Assembly (NCBI GenBank): GCA_002423465.1
Contig: DIWG01000064.1
Location: 1 to 10,383 of the forward strand
Length of the DNA stretch: 10,383 bases
Source: Syntrophaceae bacterium UBA6112
GTDB lineage: Bacteria; Desulfobacterota; Syntrophia; Syntrophales; UBA5619
Direction of reading: 5' to 3'
Of the stretch, positions 6,226-10,383 are shown piece after piece. The position numbers were made by a program, and so were the translations under genes. How positions within the stretch are numbered: the first letter of the stretch is position 1; every line of letters begins with the position of its first letter. The notes beneath the pieces are model-generated. The model was not told where the DNA came from. It ran no database searches and saw only the letters and a program-made list of their open reading frames with translations.

Positions 6226-6249
6226 ACGGCTTGATAATAGGGTTATGAT
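6221..6249 (+). promoter_or_regulatory. Predicted sigma-70 promoter of the mucR-like gene
   Basis: TTGCAA (6221-6226) and TATGAT (6244-6249) are 17 bp apart, four and five matches to consensus. The expected start near 6256 gives a leader of about 44 nt containing the ribosome-binding site AGGAGGG. Confidence 0.65.
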
Positions 6250-6299
6250 GCTTGAAAATTGGGAATATTCTGATAAATCTAATCAGGAGGGTCTGCATT

Positions 6300-6803
6300 A
6301 TGGCTACAGAACTACTTGATTTAACGGCGGATATCGTTATTGCCCATGTTTCAGTTACCGAAATGTCGTCGAATGACCTGTTAAAGGAAATCAAACGGGT
6401 CTATGCGACACTTGAAGGACTGGCCAAGGGTGGAAAAGACTTTACCATCGAAATGTTGGATCAGAAAGCCGCAAAAGCAGCCAAGAAAACGATGGGGTCT
6501 GCGCAGGATCAACCCGTTATCCCAGCGGCGCCGGTTATGACCCTTACGGAAGCGTTCAAACCGGATCAGGTTGCCTGCATGGTTTGCGGCAAGAAGGGTA
6601 TGGTAACCTTGAAACGTCATCTCGCTTCGGCTCACGACTTGAAGCCGGGTCAATACAGAAAGCAATTCCATATCCCCAAAGATCAGCCGTTGGCAGCCAC
6701 ACAATACGTTGAAAAGAGGCGTCAGATTGCTCTGGATCGTGGATTGGCCGATAAACTGGCCGCGGCAAGGGCAGCAAAAAAGGAAAAAGAAACGGGGGAA
6801 TAG
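6300..6803 (+). CDS. MucR/Ros family transcriptional regulator
   Basis: The product has 167 residues. MucR/Ros proteins are small prokaryotic zinc-finger DNA-binding regulators that repress or silence AT-rich target promoters. The N-terminal helical part (about residues 5-45, with TADIVIAHVS) is the oligomerisation region of the family. A linker rich in Ala, Lys and Pro follows. The DNA-binding domain holds the finger Cys93-x2-Cys96-x10-His107-x4-His112 (CMVCGKKGMVTLKRH, then LASAH), followed by the typical LKPGQYRKQF and EKRRQIALDRGL segments. The C-terminus is basic. ATG 6300 is preceded by AGGAGGG at 8 nt; an in-frame upstream start at 6252 would add a non-family extension. It has its own promoter with an overlapping inverted repeat. 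The targets cannot be told from this window. Confidence 0.93.
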   Translation: MATELLDLTADIVIAHVSVTEMSSNDLLKEIKRVYATLEGLAKGGKDFTIEMLDQKAAKAAKKTMGSAQDQPVIPAAPVMTLTEAFKPDQVACMVCGKKGMVTLKRHLASAHDLKPGQYRKQFHIPKDQPLAATQYVEKRRQIALDRGLADKLAAARAAKKEKETGE

Positions 6804-6836
6804 AAACGAGCGGTGGTTCGGAAAGGGGAGGGAGAT

Positions 6837-7019
6837 ATGCCTGTAGTTGTTGTCGAAGCGGATGAGGGAAGAACCGTCGAACAGAAGAGAGGGCTGGTTA
6901 AGGACATCACAGACGCCGTTTGTAAGAATTTTAATGTGGAACCACAAGCTGTTACAATTTTAATTCACGAACAGAAAAAAGAAAATCGAGGGAAAGGCGG
7001 TAGGTTGGCGATCGACTGA
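6837..7019 (+). CDS. DmpI-like 4-oxalocrotonate tautomerase family protein
   Basis: The product has 60 residues. Family members use the N-terminal proline, exposed after Met removal, as a general base in keto-enol tautomerisation. Pro1 (MPVVVVEAD) and Arg11 in mature numbering (DEGR) are present. The stretch AVTILIHEQKKENRGKGG matches the DmpI-type end of strand two and the beta-hairpin. At the position of Arg39 of classical 4-oxalocrotonate tautomerase the residue is Thr, as in DmpI-like proteins, so the classical substrate is unlikely. ATG 6837 has a strong purine-rich site (GGGGAGGGAG); an in-frame start at 6813 would bury the catalytic proline and is rejected. It follows the mucR-like gene after 33 nt and may share its transcript. 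No aromatic degradation genes are nearby. Confidence 0.87.
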   Translation: MPVVVVEADEGRTVEQKRGLVKDITDAVCKNFNVEPQAVTILIHEQKKENRGKGGRLAID

Positions 7020-7041
7020 CGGGTCGCCCTGTTTTCATTTT
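7007..7041 (+). terminator. Probable weak intrinsic terminator after the tautomerase gene
   Basis: GGCGATC (7007-7013) pairs with GGTCGCC (7022-7028), seven pairs with one G-T wobble and an 8-nt loop holding the stop codon. TGTTTTCATTTT follows. The interrupted T-run makes it moderate, but it would separate the mucR-tautomerase unit from ihfA. Confidence 0.45.
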
Positions 7042-7100
7042 AACTGGGAACTCGGCGGAATATAAACGGCATTCGGAACCATTACACAAGGAGAACCATT

Positions 7101-7382
7101 ATGAGCTTGACGAAGATTGACATCATCGACTCCATTTATGATGAAATCGGCATTCCCAAGAAAGATTGCGTCAGTATTGTTGAAAGCGTTTTTGATATTA
7201 TCAAGGAAGAACTGAACAACGGAAATGACGTCATGATTTCCGGTTTCGGCAAATGGACGGTCAAATCCAAACGGGAACGAAAGGGTCGGAATCCCAAAAC
7301 AGGCGAGGCCTTGATGATTGATGCGAGAAGGGTGGTTACATTCAAACCCTCATCCGTGCTCAGAGGAACTGTAAGCCGTTGA
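7101..7382 (+). CDS. ihfA: Integration host factor subunit alpha (HU/IHF family)
   Basis: The product has 93 residues. IHF is a heterodimeric nucleoid protein that sharply bends DNA at specific sites and assists recombination, replication and sigma-54 promoters. The sequence follows the alpha-subunit layout: helical N-terminus (MSLTKIDIIDSIYDEIG), IVESVFDIIKEEL, the ISGFGKW turn (46-52), then the beta-arm RKGRNPKTGE (60-69) with the DNA-intercalating Pro65, and ARRVVTFKPSSVL. The length and the N-terminal LTK-IIDS-IY pattern favour IHF alpha over HU or IHF beta. The beta subunit is not in the window. AAGGAG precedes the ATG with normal spacing. It stands alone between a weak terminator and a 149-nt gap, rather than with pheT as in enteric bacteria. 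Some deltaproteobacterial HU paralogues resemble IHF alpha, so a general HU-like role remains possible. Confidence 0.88.
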   Translation: MSLTKIDIIDSIYDEIGIPKKDCVSIVESVFDIIKEELNNGNDVMISGFGKWTVKSKRERKGRNPKTGEALMIDARRVVTFKPSSVLRGTVSR

Positions 7383-7531
7383 TATGATGTGAAACAATTG
7401 TTACCGCCATGGATAGAGATACCGGATGATCCGGGGAGCCGCGTCTTCCCAGTCGTCTTTTTCATGAGCAATGCCTTTGCACATTATCCGGCGCTCGAAG
7501 CAGCCATCTCGATGACGGCAAGGTAAGGTGA

Positions 7532-8443
7532 ATGATCGATCGGACCGTTTCGACGGTTATCGAGGCGGAAAAATGTATCGGATGCGGCCTGTGCGTCGAG
7601 GTTTGTCCATCGGAGACGATATCCATGCAGGGGGGCAAGGCCGTTGTCAGCGGTGATCGCTCTCTTTCCTGCGGCCATTGCGCGGCGGTTTGCCCGGTCG
7701 ATGCCATAACGATTCGTTCCATTGACCCGGAGGCCTCCAGGTTCGCTACCTTCACTGCCGATCTCCTTTGGTTGCCCCACGGGGAATTCAACACCGCTCA
7801 TCTTGTCCGCTTGATGGCTTCTCGAAGGTCTTGCCGAAATTTCAAAGACAAACCCGTAGACCGTGCATTGCTCGAAGACCTGTTGAAGATCGGCGTTACC
7901 GCTCCTTCGGGCACAAACAGCCAGATGTGGACATTCACAATCCTTCCCACCCGGGAATCAGTCGCAGCCCTCGGGGATCAGGTGGCCCTCTTTTTCAAGC
8001 GCATCAACAAACTATCTGAAAAGGATTGGCTGCGCAATGTATTAAGATTGATCGGCAAGCCTGAATTGGACCATTATTACCGTGATTATTATCCGTCGGT
8101 GAGTGAGGCATTGGCGGAAAGGGAGAGCAACGGCAGGGATCGCTTATTTCATGGAGCGACGGCAGCCATCGTCGTCGGGTCGAGGCCGGAAGGAAGCACC
8201 CTGCGGGAAGACGCCCTGCTGGCGACTCAGAATATGCTTCTTGCAGCCCATAGCATGGGGCTGGGAACCTGTCTGATCGGTTTTGCGGTAGTGCCGATGA
8301 CCAAAGGCTTCCAGACAAAACGATTCCTGGGCATACCGGACGACGAAAATGTCCATGCGGTTATTGCTCTGGGATATCCGGATGAACGATACTTGAAGGT
8401 TGCTGGCAGGAAGAAATATGTCCACAGGTATTTTGAGCGTTGA
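7532..8443 (+). CDS. Ferredoxin-nitroreductase fusion protein
   Basis: The product has 303 residues. An N-terminal ferredoxin module is fused to an FMN-dependent nitroreductase-like domain, a cytoplasmic arrangement common in anaerobes, where reduced ferredoxin clusters may pass electrons to flavin. Cluster one has all four cysteines (Cys15, 18, 21, 25 in CIGCGLCVEVCP). Cluster two shows only three (Cys47, 50, 54 in CGHCAAVCP); the expected first position, residue 44, is Ser. The nitroreductase domain begins near residue 90 with ASRRSCRNFKDKPVD, which binds FMN phosphate, then TAPSGTNSQMW and, near the C-terminus, GLGTCLIGF. No signal peptide is present. GGTAAGGTG precedes ATG 7532. The pfk gene starts 15 nt after the stop, so the two are probably co-transcribed. 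The natural substrate is unknown. Confidence 0.92.
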   Translation: MIDRTVSTVIEAEKCIGCGLCVEVCPSETISMQGGKAVVSGDRSLSCGHCAAVCPVDAITIRSIDPEASRFATFTADLLWLPHGEFNTAHLVRLMASRRSCRNFKDKPVDRALLEDLLKIGVTAPSGTNSQMWTFTILPTRESVAALGDQVALFFKRINKLSEKDWLRNVLRLIGKPELDHYYRDYYPSVSEALAERESNGRDRLFHGATAAIVVGSRPEGSTLREDALLATQNMLLAAHSMGLGTCLIGFAVVPMTKGFQTKRFLGIPDDENVHAVIALGYPDERYLKVAGRKKYVHRYFER

Positions 8444-8458
8444 TGCGAGGAGGCCGCA

Positions 8459-9556
8459 ATGAATGAACGGTTAAAGATCGCGGTCAACACCGGCGGCGGG
8501 GATGCACCCGGTCTCAATGCCGTCATCTATGCCGTGACGATGGCGGCCGACCGCCGCGGCTGGGAGGTTTACGGAATCCACACCGGTTATAAGGGATTGC
8601 TCGATACCGATGAGATCACTCGGCTGACCCCGGAGAAGGTGGCGGGAATCGTTTCACTGGGAGGAACGATCCTCGGTACGACGAACAAGGGGGATCCGTT
8701 CAACATGCCGGTCAAGAACGCCGTCGGTGATGTCGAGGTTCGGGATGTCTCCGGACGGATCGTATCCAATTTCAAGCGTCTGGGTCTGGACGTGCTGGTC
8801 GCTATCGGCGGCGACGGTTCCCTGCGTCTTGCCAACCGACTCGCCGGGATAGGAATGCCGGTGGTAGGCGTGCCCAAGACGATCGACAATGACCTGGCCA
8901 GCACCGTCATCACTTTCGGTTTTGATACCGCGGTGACCACGTCGACGGAGGCGATCGACAAGCTGCACTCCACCGCCAGCGCCCACCAGCGGGTGATGGT
9001 GGTTGAAGTGATGGGACGATACGCGGGCTGGATTGCACTCAACAGCGGCATTTCCGGGTCGGCGGATGCGATCCTGATCCCGGAGATCCCGTTCAAGATC
9101 GACAGTGTCTGCAACAAGATCATGGACAATGAGCTGCACGGCAAAGACTACGGCATCGTCGTCGTCGCGGAAGGGGCCAAGGCCGAGGGGGGCGAAATGG
9201 TCCACAAGGGCGGCGGCGAGGAAGGTCGCCAGGAGGTGCTGCTCGGAGGGATCGGCGATTGGGTGGCGCGGGAGATCCACCAGCGGACCGGGAAGGATAC
9301 GCGCTCCCTGGTGCTGGGACATCTGCAGCGCGGCGGCTCTCCCACCACCTTCGACCGTCTTGTGGCGCTGCGTTTCGGCACGGCGGCCGTCCGTTTCATC
9401 GCGGACGGTCAACGCAACATTATGGTGGCCCTGCGGCCGCCGAACATGGTGGCCGTGCCGCTGTCAGAGGCCGTTGAGAAAATGAAAGCGGTTCCTCTGG
9501 ATTCCGATTCGATTCTGACCGCTCGCGATATGGGGATCAGTTTCGGCGATGAATGA
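8459..9556 (+). CDS. pfkA: 6-phosphofructokinase (group III type, probably ATP-dependent)
   Basis: The product has 365 residues. It phosphorylates fructose 6-phosphate to fructose 1,6-bisphosphate, the committing step of glycolysis, in the cytoplasm. Motifs in order are NTGGGDAPGLNAV (10-22, phosphate donor loop), GGDGS (117-121), PKTIDND (139-145, with the proton-accepting Asp143), MGRYAGWIA (185-193), IPEIPF (207-212) and GHLQRGGSPT (287-296). Two residues set donor choice: Gly120 matches Gly104 of the E. coli enzyme, expected for ATP, while Lys140 matches position 124, where Lys is typical of PPi enzymes and of the mixed group III. The Gly/Lys pair is known from ATP-using group III enzymes. 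The length exceeds the roughly 320 residues of E. coli PfkA, as usual for this group. GAGGAGG lies five bases before ATG 8459. The gene symbol is approximate because this clade is not orthologous to enteric pfkA. Confidence 0.95.
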   Translation: MNERLKIAVNTGGGDAPGLNAVIYAVTMAADRRGWEVYGIHTGYKGLLDTDEITRLTPEKVAGIVSLGGTILGTTNKGDPFNMPVKNAVGDVEVRDVSGRIVSNFKRLGLDVLVAIGGDGSLRLANRLAGIGMPVVGVPKTIDNDLASTVITFGFDTAVTTSTEAIDKLHSTASAHQRVMVVEVMGRYAGWIALNSGISGSADAILIPEIPFKIDSVCNKIMDNELHGKDYGIVVVAEGAKAEGGEMVHKGGGEEGRQEVLLGGIGDWVAREIHQRTGKDTRSLVLGHLQRGGSPTTFDRLVALRFGTAAVRFIADGQRNIMVALRPPNMVAVPLSEAVEKMKAVPLDSDSILTARDMGISFGDE

Positions 9557-9563
9557 AACCGGA

Positions 9564-9607
9564 CAGTCCGGGCGTCATCCTCAAGAGACGGGGTGCCGTC
9601 CGGACTG
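9564..9607. terminator. Nested hairpin between convergent pfk and lipoprotein genes
   Basis: CAGTCCGG (9564-9571) pairs with CCGGACTG (9600-9607). Inside, ACGG and CCGT form a second stem next to the outer one. It sits between two convergent stop codons, where a shared terminator is expected, but it has no T-run on either side, so it is not a textbook intrinsic terminator. Confidence 0.4.
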
Positions 9608-9623
9608 CCGCAAAGGGGTTTTG

Positions 9624-9839
9624 CTACCGAGATCCCTCTACCGTGATCCCCCACCAGCTCTGAGCCTTGGACTTATCGACTTCCTGCTGACTGACTTGCT
9701 TGTAGCCCCAGTTGCTGAACTTGAGGTGGCTCCAGCTCGTATAGAGGGTACTGTGTTCATAATATCCGGACTCGCGAGCCGCAGCTCCACAGCCGGCCAG
9801 AAAAAAAATCGCCATCATCACAACCAACAATCGTTTCAT
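9624..9839 (-). CDS. Small lipoprotein of unknown function
   Basis: The product has 71 residues. The N-terminus MKRLLVVMMAIFFLAGC is a lipoprotein signal with lipobox LAGC and Cys17. The mature part of 55 residues is aromatic-rich: GYYEHSTLYTSWSHLKFS, WGYK, and near the end SWWGI. I have the impression of similar small lipoproteins with an HxTxYxSWxHLxFSxWGYK pattern in other deltaproteobacteria, but cannot confirm it here, and no function is known to me. Two ATG codons lie close together on the minus strand; AAGGAG directly abuts the first (9845), so the second, at 9839, has the proper spacing and is chosen. A good promoter lies about 110 nt upstream. The gene is convergent with pfk. Confidence 0.8.
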   Translation of the reverse strand: MKRLLVVMMAIFFLAGCGAAARESGYYEHSTLYTSWSHLKFSNWGYKQVSQQEVDKSKAQSWWGITVEGSR

Positions 9840-9946
9840 ATCCATCTCCTTTCGAATTGGCCTTCAATATCTATATCCCGTCGGGACCGATCCCGGTTGA
9901 AGGGAAACTGATAAGGAACTTCAAAAATAAACCGCCATGTGATTTC

Positions 9947-9975
9947 ACGATATAATAATTCACGGTGACTGTCAA
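9947..9975 (-). promoter_or_regulatory. Predicted sigma-70 promoter of the small lipoprotein
   Basis: On the minus strand TTGACA (9975-9970) and TATCGT (9952-9947) are separated by exactly 17 bp. The -35 is perfect and the -10 matches four of six. The start near 9940 gives a 5' leader of about 100 nt before the ATG at 9839. Confidence 0.65.
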
Positions 9976-10250
9976 TGAATACTCTTTCTGCCCATTGCCG
10001 CCTCTTCCTCCCTGCGAGTGGTGGCTTCCACGGCTCCAATTTGCCGAAGGTCACGACGGATGCGGCAAAGATGAGGACCACGGATAACGGGCGAACGGTA
10101 AAAAGAGGTTGCATTCTTGCCGATTTTTTCTTATCTATATCACGATGAAAACGTGCCGGCCGGAGAGGAAGCCGGGCGCGAATCATTTCCCGGGCTCTCA
10201 GAACACAACACTCTTGCAACAGGTCGATCAGGCATCTCTTTTCAACTCAC
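9976..10250. other. Intergenic region without a convincing gene
   Basis: Open frames exist on both strands but none has a ribosome-binding site or a clear family. A plus-strand frame from ATG 9975 to 10148 contains HGSNLPKVTTDAAKMRTTDN, a phrase I associate with short repetitive spurious proteins, so this may be a dispersed repeat relic. Three spaced ACGG words (10079-10099) lie inside it. TTGCAT (10109-10114) and TATCTA (10132-10137), 17 bp apart, form a weak candidate promoter for the gene at 10265. Confidence 0.4.
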
Positions 10251-10264
10251 GGAGGAAACGGAAA

Positions 10265-10383
10265 ATGGGCGAGGGGATATCGGATTACACCAGGTTTGTC
10301 GTCGATCTGCGGCGGCAGATGTGGATGGACGACGTGGAGGACGAACTCCGCCGACTCATCTGGCAGATTGCGGTCACGGGGAA
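10265..10383 (+). CDS. Start of an unidentified gene, cut by the window end
   Basis: Thirty-nine codons are visible from ATG 10265 to the end of the window with no stop. GGAGG (10251-10255) lies nine bases upstream, a strong ribosome-binding site. The visible N-terminus is charged and helical-looking, with FVVDLRRQMWMDDVEDELRR followed by LIWQIAVTG; there is no signal peptide. GC-rich third positions match the pfk gene. I do not recognise the family from this fragment. Confidence 0.7.
   Translation, partial: MGEGISDYTRFVVDLRRQMWMDDVEDELRRLIWQIAVTG

Noticed and set aside
8654..9412. Minus-strand open frame opposite phosphofructokinase
   Set aside because: The sense strand encodes every PFK motif. 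The antisense product is a GC-driven shadow rich in Arg, Asp and His.
9836..10219. Minus-strand frame of 127 codons with a hydrophobic stretch
   Set aside because: No ribosome-binding site, no recognisable domain, and the strong promoter of the small lipoprotein lies inside it. Its end also overlaps the lipoprotein start.
1..10383. CRISPR array, insertion sequence or defence island
   Set aside because: No regularly spaced direct repeats, no transposase or integrase motifs, and no recognised nuclease or defence gene were found. The nucleotidyltransferase cassette alone does not support such a call.

Overview
The window looks like an ordinary chromosomal stretch of a Gram-negative bacterium. 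It carries several lipoproteins with clear lipoboxes, a MucR/Ros-type regulator, an IHF alpha subunit, a ferredoxin-nitroreductase fusion and a group III type phosphofructokinase. This mix, and the moderate GC content judged by eye, suggests a deltaproteobacterial (Desulfobacterota, perhaps Syntrophales-like) anaerobe. That placement is an inference from gene content, not a phylogenetic result.

Layout. Positions 1-1200: a small FMN-binding split-barrel protein, then a two-gene cassette. The cassette is a 63-residue conserved-looking protein whose 3' end overlaps by 56 nt a nucleotidyltransferase gene, which is broken by a single extra base exactly at its predicted DxD catalytic motif. Positions 1200-2100: an intergenic stretch, a promoter, tRNA-Leu(CAG) with encoded CCA, and a strong terminator. 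A convergent small membrane protein follows on the minus strand; its frame continues for 36 coding-like codons beyond a TGA stop, into that same terminator. Positions 2270-3053: a promoter and an orphan lipoprotein. Positions 3403-6127: two secreted or lipid-anchored phosphatases in tandem, a calcineurin-type metallophosphoesterase and a class A acid phosphatase (PAP2 fold), 40 nt apart and probably one operon. Positions 6200-7382: a promoter with an overlapping inverted repeat, a MucR-family regulator, a DmpI-like tautomerase, and ihfA. Positions 7532-9556: the ferredoxin-nitroreductase and 6-phosphofructokinase, 15 nt apart. Positions 9557-10383: a convergent 71-residue lipoprotein on the minus strand with a good promoter, a roughly 290-nt region without a convincing gene, and the start of an unidentified gene running off the end.

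How they fit together. The clearest functional unit is the phosphatase pair, which would act outside the cytoplasm to release phosphate from organic esters. MucR and IHF, both DNA-architecture regulators, lie within 300 bp of each other. The redox gene and pfk may be co-transcribed without an obvious biochemical link. I see no CRISPR array, transposase, integrase or recognisable defence island. The most unusual signals are the frameshift at the DxD motif, the dual-coding overlap in front of it, and the coding-like tail beyond the TGA stop of the membrane protein.
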